DNA from: Tetraselmis striata
Taxonomy: Eukaryota > Chlorophyta > Chlorodendrophyceae > Chlorodendrales > Chlorodendraceae
Assembly: GCA_006384855.1 (NCBI GenBank)
Contig: VCJN01001978.1
Coordinates: forward strand, 33,369 to 97,368
Length of the DNA stretch: 64,000 nt
Direction of reading: 5' to 3'
The notes under the pieces: generated by a model
Database searches by the model: none
Seen by the model: only the letters and a program-made list of their open reading frames with translations
Told to the model about the DNA's origin: nothing
Position numbers and translations under genes: made by a program
In this document: positions 46,172 through 56,212 of the stretch, in pieces
How the letters are laid out: every line of letters begins with the position of its first letter
How positions within the stretch are numbered: the stretch's first letter is position 1

Positions 46172-49100
46172 GCATAGGTATATGAATATCATCCCCTATC
46201 TGTTGGTATTTATCCCCTTCTTCTCCAATTGCCTCCCATTGCTACGAAATGCATTTTATTCCTGCCGGAGGGCACATTCACCTACACACAATGGCGGCAT
46301 GTGGAAGGCCGGCACGGAACGCAATGTTTACTAGCGCGTGGGTGGCGATTGAACACGGCAACGGCAGTGCCTGGCCGTGGTTAAGTTTGCCACCCTTCCA
46401 GCGTTGCAATAAAACCCGAGTACTCGAGTACTGGTACTTCCAGGGTGATACACTATACGTGCCCTGTACTCATCATACTAATAGTCTGTGTGCAGGAACC
46501 GTTTACGTAATCTCATCCCCGTGCATCGGTACGCATTTGTGTGTGGCTGTCGATTTTGAAACAATGCACATAACCTTTTCCTGAATGAATACACAACCAA
46601 ACAATCAAACAATGCCCTCAGTGCTTTCCGAAATCAATTCGCAATATGACTATAATCCATCTGTCAGACCTCTTCCAAGGAAAGCCCAATTATCAAGACA
46701 ATTTTTATTCTTTCCTATTCTAATTGCCACACGTGCATCCTAGTGGACTGTTGAGTTGGGGTTCCGGACCAAACATAGGCGGCTCGAATAATCAGTGGGT
46801 GTGGAACTCCCGAAGGAGAGAACACGTGCGGGTTCCCAGCTGTGGCTGTTAGGCATGCCTCCCTTGGGGGGTCCGGGGGAGGGGGGGGGCTTAAGGCTTG
46901 ATAGGCTCGCATAGGCTTGACGAGAATGTACGATTGCTAGCGAGGTGCTCGCCCGAGAACTTCACTTTGTCTTACGAAAAAGCCCCTAGATTGCTGCGCT
47001 CCGCCGCAGATTACTAGGCATGTTTTAAATCCATACATGGAGCCTGCAAGCCTAACAATACCCGGATAATGCGGCATAGAAGTATTATACATGCGCATGG
47101 GCTCGACGACACGGCATAGGTAGATAGTTACACGCCTAGGTACATCATAATCGCGACAGCGAGCAAGAGGGGGGGGGGGGGGGGGGGGCGCACCCCTGCT
47201 CCGCCGCGATGTGCAGCGGCGTCTGGTCGTACGGCGTGAGCGTCTCCTTGCTGTCGTGGCTGAGCCACTGCCCGCTGGTATACTCGTTGATCCGCAGGTT
47301 CTGGGCCTTCGGGGTGGCGCCCGCCTCCAGCAGCAGCTTGACGGCCTCGCTGCGGAAGAGGGGGGAAAGGGGGGGGGGGGGGGGGGGGACCAGCCAACCA
47401 ACCGACCACTGGGCTCAGTGCCCGGCCCCTCTTGCCTGGGGAGGTCGTGCCGACATCTGAGCCCCCTCTCGTGGGATGGATTTACTATTGTGGGTTGCGA
47501 TGTGAAAGAGGGCGGCCCGATGCCATTGCCCTGATGAGACACACACAACATACAGAATCGGGTCGACTGTGTACGGTCCAGCCGACCCAAAGCATGTCCC
47601 ATTGACCCACTCGGGGTCGACACAGGGTTCATGCCGAGTGGGTGGGTTGTTATGGTGGGTAGACGGTCTGAATACAGACAACTGGTCCACGTCCACTATG
47701 ACATTCCAGATGCTGTTCATGTAGGGAGACGGTGGGCTTAGGGTTTAGGGTCCAAGGTGTTAGGGTTGTGATGTTCAGCCGAATGTTACGCCGAGTGCGA
47801 AATGACCTAATGACCTAAAGAACATGTTGACAACCGCAGTTAATGGGCCGTCAATGTATTCCGTGGTTGGGTCAGGAGCTGGCCCGATAATCGGGTCACC
47901 CGCAGCGGCTGCCCGCCTCCGCACAGGGGTCGCAGGCGGCGGCGCCCGCGGCCGCGCACCTGCTGCCGCCCTCCGCCGCCGCGTGCAGCGCCGAGTTGCC
48001 GCTGGTGTCCTGCATGCCGGGCTCCGCCCCGCCGGCCAGCAGCGCACGCATGACGGCGCAGTGGCCGCCCGCCGCCGCGAGCTGCAGCGCCGCCCGCCCC
48101 TCTGCGTCCACCATGCTCGTCAGCTCCGCCCCGCCCGCCAGCAGCGCCTTCACCTGCTCCTCCTGCGCCCGCCGGCCACCCCGCGCGTCAACCTTCCAGC
48201 GCGATTCCATCACGTGGGCGGAACTGTGGCCGGATCGGGGCATTCGATGCCATAGCGTAACTCTTCCTGAAACCCATTCAGAAATGCGAACTTCCCAAAA
48301 AGGAAACCCCAGCCAAATTGACATCGGTGCCTTGCATGTCAGAAAGTGATCGCCGAGGGGCGGTTTTGGTGCTTGCGTGTGTGTGGCTCATGTCTGGGCG
48401 CGTGGTGGGGTAACGACCGGGATGGGTCACTGGGAATGGAGCATGTGCTTATGTCCAGGAGCGAGTCGATCTCACGGTCAGTGTATCAATCCATGAGACA
48501 ATCACGGGCGTGAAAATGGGAGCTTTAGGGTTTAGGGTTAGGGTCACAGGGTGGTAGGCTGCACTGAGATCCAACGCGGTGCCATGTGCAGCACCGACTC
48601 CTGGAGACAAGCGCATTAAGAAGTACGGGTAAATGCGAAGTGAACATCCAGGCGCTGCCACCGTTCAAGTTATCAACGCGGGCATACCTGACCGTGCATG
48701 TGTGAAGGCCGCCATGTGATACCAAGCGCTGTGTACGCTGCGTACCTTGGGTCACTACGCGTGTAGATGTGATACCACGCTGCCGTGTGGTACGCGGTGT
48801 GCCTTTGAGGCCGATGCCGCCTCGGCCAATTAATGCGCTGATGTTGAGAGGGAGAGGGAGACAGAGAGAGACAGAGAGAGAGCTAGCTTCGTGCTAGGAC
48901 CATACCTTCAAGTGCATTGAATAGCGCTACAACCAGGGTGGCTGCCCATATGACCCTTGCAGGACAGCTCTCTCTGTCTCTCTCTGTCTCTCTCTGTCTC
49001 TCTCCTTCTCTCCCTTTTGTGCCTGTCCATCTCTCGATTCCGTATGCAGACACACATGCATGCATATAATCCTTACGTTTGGGGCAGTAGAGGAGCAGAT

Positions 49101-50182
49101 GACCTGCTTGGAACAGCAGACCGACACACTGCCCCCCCCTATCCCCACTCCCTCGAGCCCCACCCTGCCGCCCCCAGCGCGCACCTGCCCCTCGCTGGCC
49201 GCCTTGAAGAAGTTGGGGTCCGGGCCGCCCAGCATGTGCCGCAATTCCTCGTCCTCGCACCCCTCGTACGGCCGCCGCCCGAAGCCGTCCGCTATCTTGG
49301 GGTTCGCGCCCCCGTCCAGCAGCGCGCGCACCGTCTCGGCCTGCCGCTTCTTGGCGCCCGCTGCGAAGTGCAGCGGCGTGGTGCCCCTGCGCAGCCGGAG
49401 GATGCGGCCCTTTTCAGCCGCGAGCTCTCGGGCCGCCACCTCATGCCCCCCACCCCCTCTCCACCCTCCTCGCCATGATCACCAGCACAGCCCTCCTGAC
49501 CATGGGCTTTTGGGTGGTTGGAGAAAAGCCGTGTGGGTGGGGAAAAGGAGTGTGGGTGAGGGGAGGCAGGGGGACGAGGGAGGGGGGGAGGGGGGGGGAG
49601 GGGGGGGGGGGGGGGGGCGTACCGGCTGTTGGCCGCATTGGCATTGGCGCCCAGCTCAATCAGCACCTGCACCGTTTCCACGTTGCCATGCAGCGCCGCA
49701 ATGTGCAGAGCCGTCTGCCCGATCTGAAACAGGAGGGCCAGGGAAAAGGGGAAGGGGGGGGGGGGGGGGGGGGGGTCAGCCGCCATGTTCTTGGAACGTC
49801 ACGCAGCGGAGTGGTCAGATAAGGTAGTTGCCCCGAGGGCAGTCGAGGTTTCGGATGCGATCAAGCAACGTTTGCCTCGTTCCTTTTTTCTCCTTTGGGG
49901 GGCTGAGTCCGGCAAACTCAGAACAGCAGACTCCAGGGCAGCCAGGCAGCCGCCCAACCGGCGGGGGAGGGGGTTTGACACGTTCGAGCAAAGACAAGGG
50001 GGGTGCGGGGAGGGGGTGGGGGCTGTTCGAGTGCTCGGGCATCGTCTACGCAATACCTGGTTGCCGAAGTTGACGGGGCTGAGGCCCGCCTCGACCGCCC
50101 GGCGTACGTCAGATACGCGGTTGTCCCTCGCGAGCGTGAGGATGACCTGGGCCCTGCGGAACAGCGGAGAATACGTGACCAT
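44289..50182 (-). CDS. Ankyrin-repeat protein
   Basis: Seven exons join in frame to ~436 residues: 50182-50057, 49723-49623, 49386-49185, 48162-47960, 47349-47194, 45611-45227 and 44426-44289. Ankyrin repeats run almost the whole length, e.g. GQTALHIAALHGNVETVQVL, GTTPLHFAAGAKKRQAETV, GRAALQLAAAGGHCAVMRAL, GNSALHAAAEGG, QTPLHIAAEQGDTAIAELLL, YDTPLHFLAGRG, GWTPLHIAARTSAVEAVRML and NNPLHMAAVNGRVETCRLLL. Several splice sites fall inside repeats and restore the motif exactly, which supports the model. There is no other domain, signal peptide or membrane span. Ankyrin proteins bind partner proteins; the partner is not predictable. ATG 50182 (MVTYSPLFRRAQ) is in frame, but TTCCGCAG right after it could instead be an acceptor from an upstream first exon. 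Confidence 0.88.
44771..44985 (+). repeat. SINE-like dispersed repeat, family 2 copy 2
   Basis: It lies in the last intron of the ankyrin gene, antisense to it if plus is its sense. It has GGGCCGGAACCCTGTATG, GCAATCCTCCACAGACGCCG, CGTGCCATCGCAGGATAGGC and CGCCTCATTCGAACCCCGAA. It carries an extra ~40 bp (GGAAAAAGGATAGGCTCATA) compared with the copy at 63.5 kb. Confidence 0.65.
45865..45888 (+). repeat. CA microsatellite
   Basis: About 12 CA units, in an intron of the ankyrin gene. Confidence 0.9.
46120..46169 (+). repeat. CA microsatellite, ~24 units
   Basis: Uninterrupted CA run in an intron of the ankyrin gene. Confidence 0.95.
47738..47767 (+). repeat. Telomere-like motifs in an ankyrin-gene intron
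   Basis: TTAGGGTTTAGGG followed 10 bp later by TTAGGG. Confidence 0.75.
48524..48543 (+). repeat. Telomere-like repeat in an ankyrin-gene intron
   Basis: TTTAGGGTTTAGGGTTAGGG, three units, the last missing one T. Confidence 0.85.
48846..49012 (+). repeat. GA then CT microsatellites, potential hairpin
   Basis: GAGAGGGAGACAGAGAGAGA at 48847-48882 is followed ~90 bp later by CTCTCTCTGTCTCTCTCTGT (about 48967-49008). The two are largely complementary and could fold on each other in the transcript. Confidence 0.8.
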
Positions 50183-50702
50183 CGTCAGCGAGGAAATTTG
50201 CGCGCCCAGGGGAAGTGTCGCATCGCCGGCGGCCGGCAGTGTTTATCCGACGGCGGGCCGATCCCACTAGAACGCGATCCACTGAAGCAGATCGGAGACA
50301 GCGGCAGACCGGCGCGACGCGGCGTGCCCTCACATCGCTGGGGCTTCAATGAACGTCCCCGGAGTTGAGTTTTCTGAGTTAACCACTCACTGCCGAGTAA
50401 TAGGCCAAGGACGAGCAGACCGACAAGTCGTTTGGTGGGCAGAAAGGAATTGGTTGGAAGCGGGGTGGTGGGGGGGTGTGAAGAGGAGCGCTGAAGTGGC
50501 ACTTTTGCTAACACCGCCGGTAGTCGCTTACGCTGTATTATAATCCCGTCTTTGTTTCGGGACAAGAGTATTGTATTTACATCGATTAATTTGGAAATGA
50601 TGCCCTTTAATACGTTCGGACGCCTGGACGCCACCGCCGCCCATCCGTCAATAATGAGTGATGAAGGGTGTATGTTGCGCGCTGTCTAGTCCTTAATCCT
50701 CT

Positions 50703-50957
50703 TCTAATCCTTTATTATAATATTTATTACATCAGGGCTTACACAAAAGCGCACTACAAACAGAACTAACAGGAACTATGAAAAGAGAGACATAAGCCTG
50801 AAACCAAGGTCGAGCAGGAGGACAGGGAACCAAGAACCAAGAAGGAGCCAAAGGAACCACGAAGTCACTTAGCTGCCATGAACAAAAGGGACCCCCGCCC
50901 CGGGGTAGGCTATCAGCCGCGGCGAGGACGCTTGCAGCCAATGACCCGGATCATACA
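50703..50957 (-). mobile_element. 3'-terminal fragment of RLE-type non-LTR retrotransposon
   Basis: It starts with CCTTTATTATAATATTTATT, then ACATCAGGGCTTACACAAAAGC, shared with 60903-60990. It continues with AGAGACATAAGCCTGAAACC shared with 21895-21925. In minus-strand sense this is the 3' end of the family, ending CCTGATGTAA...ATAAAGG. It is 5'-truncated at 50957. Confidence 0.65.
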
Positions 50958-51525
50958 CTGAGATTCAGATGTGACGTAAATGTGCCCTACTGGTGACGAA
51001 CGACGACATACGGGGACGATACGGGACGGACGAGGGACGTGGATTTCATACCCAGTAGCGACGACTATCGCGCGCGACCTGTAAAGTACTATATGAATTT
51101 CTCGTTTCCATAATTTCATCAAATTGATATGCGCACGCGGGCTCGCGTGTCGCCCGCCGACGCGGAGTACCCGGGCTAAGTACAGGCGGCTGCAAGTACT
51201 CGCTGCACATCGCTGCACATCGCCGCGGTGTGCCGCGATGTGCGGCACGACGGGCGGAGGTGTGGGCGGATGTAGGTGGTACGGTAGGTGGTAGGCGGTA
51301 GGTGGTGTTCGTAGGTGCGCGTTTTAATGCAGCCGCCCTAACTGCTGATGATTGTGTAACGCCCCAGCACGCGCATGAAGTACGGGGTCGCCTCACGGTC
51401 ACCGCCGCTCACCGTTGAATCAAGCGCGGACAGCCGCGCACTCGCATCTGTGTTGCCTGCCGGTGGTGGGTTACATCCACCCCAACTCTCAACCCCCCCC
51501 CCGCCCCCCGCGCGCGGCAGCAGGC
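50958..51525. other. Intergenic, upstream of the transposase-like gene
   Basis: It has CGCTGCACATCGCTGCACAT direct repeats near 51210 and GTAGGTGGTA repeats at 51270-51305. No gene was recognised. Confidence 0.45.
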
Positions 51526-53712
51526 ATGCCGGCAAAGGGATGGATAGCGAGTGTGTCGAAGGATGGCGTGTACACATGCAAGCACTGCCACGGCATCGTG
51601 ACGGGTAGTAGTGAAAGGACGGCGCGAGAGCGGCACTTCCGGAAATACCCGAACTGTAGCCACTCGTTGAAGCGTGCGGCTAAGTTGCGCCGCAAGGCCG
51701 CCTTATCACAAGCAGCACCAGCAGGGGCGGCAGCAGCAGCAGCAGCAACAGCAGCAACAAGCGCGGCAGCAGGAGTAGCTGCAGCCGTCGGAAACGGCCC
51801 GCGGGCGCCGGTCTCGGACGACGGCGGCTCGAAGGTGGACGATGTGATGGGCGTGGGGGAGGACCCCGTTGGCGAAGACGGTATGGACATCGACGCGCCT
51901 GCGTGGCCGCCGGCGGGCGTCGAACCCGCGATGAGGGCGTGATATGGAAAGGCGATCCCGGCGACTTCTACATGAAGGTCATCGCCAAGAAGTTCCGGGG
52001 AGTATGGCACTACGGCGTGATAACCGGCGTCGTTACCGAGTGGGTGTTGGAGGACTACGGCGGGGCGACCCAGTGGCGCGCTGTTTTCGAGGACGGTGAC
52101 ATTGTGGACCTTCTGCGTTCAGAGGTGAGTGGGCCCGGCCTGCGTGCTGGTGGCACCACTCAACTGCGGTTGTATGGAATCACACGCACCCGCCCGGTCG
52201 GCGTGGCAGGTTGTGGAGGCTATGGCGGCTGCCCAGGAGCACCCCCCTGTGGATGCGGACGGGGATGCTCGCTTGGTAACCGTCCATCAAGGCGATGACT
52301 TGTCCAGTGAATCACGCACCTTGCCCGGCGTGCGTTCAACACAACCCGGCTGGCGGAGGCCAAGCAGAACACTGGCTGCCATGGCGTGTGCCATGTGCAT
52401 GTGGTCCTGGGCTATGTCAGCATGATCAACCTCTTCCCCCTCGCGCCGTTCCACCTGTTTTTTTTTGGCTTGGGAAGGGACTTATGGAGGAAATTTGTCA
52501 CCGTGCAGGGCCACATTGGATTCCGAGCTATGAAGCAGGAAGACCGGCGCCAGGCTTTAGTCCCGATACCCAGCAACTTTGAACGCGGGTTGCGCCCTTC
52601 GTTTGCAGTGTCCAAGAATCGAAAGGTAACCCCCCCCCACCCCCCCCGGGCGTGGGCGTGGGCGTGGGCGTGGGCGTGACGGCATTCCCCTCCATGACTG
52701 CAGGGTCAGGCAAGGTGACGGTGCAGTCCGGCTGGGTCATGGAGGACTGCTTGCACCACATGGAAACGTTTTCCATTCTTAACGCCGGTCCGCTGCTCGA
52801 GGAGGCCCGGGTGAAGGCGATCATGACCGAGAAGGAGCTTCGCGTCCCTAGGCGGTGCTTGGGCACATGTACAAGCGCATGCAAGGAGCTGCGTGGTTCG
52901 TCACGCGGTGGGGGTTGCAGAATGTGGTGACGGAGGAGGACGGCCCCGAGCGCAAGGCGCAGGTGGACGCGCTCACTAGGGAGGGGAGGACTCGATACCC
53001 CGCGCGGCGCCAAGGCGCGGCGGCCGGGGCAGCGCGGCGCCAAGGCGCGGCGGCCGGGGCAGCGCGGCGCCAAGGCGCGGCGGCCGGGGCAGCGCGGCGC
53101 CAAGGCGCGGCGGCCGGGGCAGCGCGGCGCCAAGGCGCGGCGGCCGGGGCAGCGCGGCGCCAAGACAGCGGCGGCCGGGGCAGCGCGGCGCCAAGACAGC
53201 GGCGGCCGGGGCAGCGCGGCGCCAAGACAGCGGCGGCCGGGGCAGCGCGGCGCCAAGACAGCGGCGGCCGGGGCAGCGCGGCGCCAAGACAGCGGCGGCC
53301 GGGGCAGCGCGGCGCCAAGGCGCGGCGGCCGGGGCAGCGCGGCGCCAAGGCGCGGCGGCCGGGGCAGCGCGGCGCCAAGGCGCGGCGGCCGGGGCAGCGC
53401 GGCGCCAAGGCGCGGCGGCCGGGGCAGCGCGGCGCCAAGGCGCGGCGGCCGGGGCAGCGCGGCGCCAAGGCGCGGCGGCCGGGGCAGCGCGGCGCCAAGG
53501 CGCGGCGGCCGGGGCAGCGCGGCGCCAAGGCGCGGCGGCCGGGGCAGCGCGGCGCCAAGGCGCGGCGGCCGGGGCAGCGCGGCGCCAAGGCGCGGCGGCC
53601 GGGGCAGCGCGGCGCCAAGGCGCGGCGGCCGGGGCAGCGCGGCGCCAAGACAGCGCATACAGCGGAATCGGCGGAAAGGGATGCATTACAAGCTGTGGAC
53701 GGCAGCCGCTGA
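51526..53712 (+). pseudogene. Transposase-like gene with Zn finger and Tudor-like domain, interrupted by minisatellite
   Basis: ATG 51526 opens 138 codons with a CxxC...H..C finger (YTCKHCHGIVTGSSERTARE...KYPNCSH) reminiscent of BED-type fingers in transposases, and a poly-Ala stretch. In another frame 51942-52123 encodes IAKKFRGVWHYGVITG...WRAVFEDGDIVDLL, a Tudor/Agenet-like fold, and ends at a good donor (GAG|GTGAGT). Later pieces are NLFPLAPFHLFFFGLGRDLW (about 52428) and, after an ACTGCAG acceptor at about 52704, GKVTVQSGWVMEDCLHHMET followed by LGHMYKRMQG. The order resembles DDE transposases of the CACTA/KDZ type, but the DxxH position reads APFH. The frame change near 51930 and the minisatellite suggest a decayed gene. 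The family is uncertain. Confidence 0.4.
53011..53645 (+). repeat. GC-rich minisatellite, 21 units of 30 or 31 bp
   Basis: Five 30 bp units (CAAGGCGCGGCGGCCGGGGC...), then five 31 bp units (CAAGACAGCGGCGGCCGGGG...), then eleven 30 bp units. Units of each type are identical. No unit has a stop in any of the six frames, so very long ORFs on both strands here are artefacts. The 31 bp block shifts the frame by five bases in total. Confidence 0.97.
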
Positions 53713-54060
53713 AAACTATGCGGTCATGCCGCAACAACCCCAGCACTGGCTTCTGGATACCTCTGATCTGGCTGACGGCGGCGGGCTGCGGGATGCAGGG
53801 CCGCATGACTGAGGTGGCGGTGCTGGTGAGCCCGCAGAGTCTGCATGCGGCGGAGGCGGCGCAGCCGCATAGGCACTAGACAATGCTCTGAAGCGAGCCC
53901 CAATTGTCTGCCCAGCGCCTGCCCCAATGTAACGCACCAGCTTGGCAGCAATTGGCAGCTCTTTTGCCCCCCCCCTCCACCCCACAGACACACTACCAAT
54001 ACCAGTTTCTCATCCCGGCGGGCAGTTGATGCGTATACCCAGGCTTGTGCGTACGCAGTG

Positions 54061-54061
<1 letters not shown>

Positions 54062-54095
<34 letters not shown>
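54062..54095 (+). repeat. Poly-G tract, 34 bp
   Basis: Uninterrupted G run in non-coding DNA. Confidence 0.97.
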
Positions 54096-54096
<1 letters not shown>

Positions 54097-54272
54097 ATCA
54101 CTATAGCTAAGCTAGTGATGTGAGATATGAGTGCAGCAACAGATATTGTGCAAGATATAATACGATGGCATGCAAGCGGGTCCCCGCTCTTCCACAATCA
54201 TTGGCCCTGCTCCCTCTTGCCCCGCCCCCGGTGCCCTTTAGCTGCTCTCAGCATCCCGAGTGGGATGGGCGG

Positions 54273-54408
54273 GGCAGCGGTTGCTACCGAGTGAGGCGTA
54301 GCATCGTTTGCAGTGGCAACGCAGCCTTTCCGGTGTGACGCCGCCTGGATGTAACCCAGCAGTACGCGCAAAGTGCAAGTGCAAGCTGCTGATGGCGGGG
54401 ATCCCGCG

Positions 54409-54444
<36 letters not shown>

Positions 54445-54579
54445 CGGCTGTGGGATAGGCGCGGCAGCGGTTGCTACAGAGTGAGGCGTCGCATTGTTTG
54501 CAGTAGCAACGCAGCCTTTCCGGTTGCATAGTGTGACGCAGCCTGGATGTAACCCAGCAGTACGCGCAAAGTGCAAGTG
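54273..54579 (+). repeat. Direct duplication, ~110 bp copies 190 bp apart
   Basis: Copies at 54273-54381 and 54463-54579 share GGCAGCGGTTGCTAC(C/A)GAGT, GCAACGCAGCCTTTCCGG and TGGATGTAACCCAGCAGTAC followed by GCGCAAAGTGCAAGTG. The second copy has a small insertion (TTGCATAG). A poly-G tract of about 31 bp lies between them. Confidence 0.85.
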
Positions 54580-54621
54580 TTACACGTCCGTGTGCCCCAC
54601 CCAATGACATTGCGCCCGACC

Positions 54622-55323
54622 TCACTGACGGCATGTCTCGCTCTCCTTCAGCTCCTGGGCCGTCCGCCGCCTCACCCTGCGCACCCTACCAGCCGCGCGT
54701 GCCTTCTCGGAAGCCTCACACACGGCGGCGCGAGTCGCGTCGTGGAACGCGTCCCTGACATGGCGGAACTCCGCCCTCTTCGTGGCCGTGGTCGGGCAGG
54801 GGACTGCCCGCTGATGGGTCGCCATGCATGGGTACTTGGGGCCGCACAAAGCCGGGGTGCCGTCGCAGCAACACTCCCAGTCCGTCCGTTGGCCGCAGTC
54901 CACGCATGACGGGCGTCCGGCCAGGACACGCACATGATAGTGCATGTGGCCGCCTCCCGCCACTGCTCGTAGTGCTCCGGTCAACATGGCGACGAGCAAG
55001 TCGGCATGTCCCGCAGGTGGCTGCGGGGCGGGTGGCGCGAGCGCAGCCTCGCTCGCCTCGACAACCCCCTCAGCCCGATCAGTCGCCTCGACCACGGCCT
55101 CCTCTGCCTCCTGACGCGGCGCACCAGGCGCATCATCGTCGCCTGGCAGGGCGTCCCCCCCCGCAACGGCGCCGTCGGCGGTGGCCGACGCCGTCGTGGC
55201 GGGGTGTTGTGAGGAGGTGGCCCTAGACATAGGTGGGGCCGGCACCGCCATGTGTTGCTCCACATGCGGTGCGGTTCCTGACGCGACAGCTCCGTCGCAC
55301 CAGTACCGGCGCCGGCACCCCAC
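54622..55323 (-). CDS. Cys-rich zinc-binding ORF, possibly transposase-derived
   Basis: A 233-residue uninterrupted frame. The N-terminal half is Ala/Pro/Glu-rich. Residues ~125-170 hold HYHVRVL and CVDCGQRTDWECC, then LCGPKYPCMATH, a CxxC...C...C..CxxxH pattern like the zinc-binding tail of PiggyBac-type transposases. The C-terminus is basic (RVRRVRRRTAQELKE). The ATG at 55323 is the first of the frame. No transposase core was found nearby. The coding status is supported by the coherent Cys/His cluster only. Confidence 0.4.
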   Translation of the reverse strand: MGCRRRYWCDGAVASGTAPHVEQHMAVPAPPMSRATSSQHPATTASATADGAVAGGDALPGDDDAPGAPRQEAEEAVVEATDRAEGVVEASEAALAPPAPQPPAGHADLLVAMLTGALRAVAGGGHMHYHVRVLAGRPSCVDCGQRTDWECCCDGTPALCGPKYPCMATHQRAVPCPTTATKRAEFRHVRDAFHDATRAAVCEASEKARAAGRVRRVRRRTAQELKESETCRQ

Positions 55324-55529
55324 GCACGCCTGCTGGGCTTACCACCAACCGGCATGTTTCCTTTGGGAGGCGGTTCATCCGCGTCGGAGGTGAGCGGCGG
55401 TGCCTGTGTGGGTGTGGATACTGCCCGGCCATTAGGGCTCCCGCCGCCTGTCGCTCCGCCGACCCACGCCGCGGCGTGTGCTGCGCCCCGCATAGTCGCC
55501 TCGAATATAATATACATGACGCGGGGACG

Positions 55530-55853
55530 GGGGGGGATTCGTGCGTTTCGTATGTCGGCGGAAAGGCGTGCGAAGCTGCGGCTGGCGAAGGTGGTGGAAG
55601 TAAGCGTGGCGGCGTCGGCGGCGTATTACCGTGCGTGCATGCGTGCGCAACCCCGCGGCAGCAAGCGCCGGACTCGGCGTGTGCCAGCGGCAGAGCTGCG
55701 AAGCCATGGACACGGTACGGGATGCCAAGTCTGGCTAAGCAACTGCCGAGGCTGGCGGCTTAACCCCCATGTCCGGCGGTTGAGGGACGGAAAGTGCGTA
55801 GAAGTTGATCGGGAAAGCGGGCATATAAGCCTGGCTGTGCTAGGTTCCTATTA
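55530..55853 (+). CDS. Possible basic ORF, unidentified
   Basis: The plus-strand frame ending at 55854 includes FRMSAERRAKLRLAKVVEVS, ASAAYYRACMRAQPRGSKRR and a C-terminal GHISLAVLGSY. It looks helix-rich and basic and lies divergent to the Cys-rich ORF. No family recognised; may be chance. Confidence 0.2.
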
Positions 55854-56212
55854 AGTAATGACGGTTTGTGCTAAGTAATTCTTAGGGGTAGACCATGCAG
55901 CGCAGGTAGGGGGCGGTATAAATGAGGCCGGGCACATATACTGCTCCACGAAACGACACTGTCGCACGTGTAGTTGAATAGACCCCCCCCCCCCCCCCCC
56001 CCCGCCGGGTCGGCCCGCCGACCCGCCACGGCATGTAATATTTGTCATGCATCGCTGGGGTATGTGTGAGTGGATGCCCCGCCGCCACATCCCCCCCCCC
56101 CCCCCCCCCCCCCCCATTTACACTTGTGCACTCATAAAGTTTGGGCTGGTTTCGGAGCAATACATGTACGTATGTATATACATACAATGGAACGTAGGAC
56201 CTGCGCGGAAAG

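Noticed and set aside
53011-53645. Regular ~30 bp repeats that might suggest a CRISPR array
   Set aside because: The units are contiguous and identical with no unique spacers, in a eukaryotic genome.
52528-53806. Very long ORFs on both strands (up to 376 codons) rich in Arg/Ala/Pro
   Set aside because: They run through the 30/31 bp minisatellite, which has no stop in any frame. Length here is not evidence for coding.
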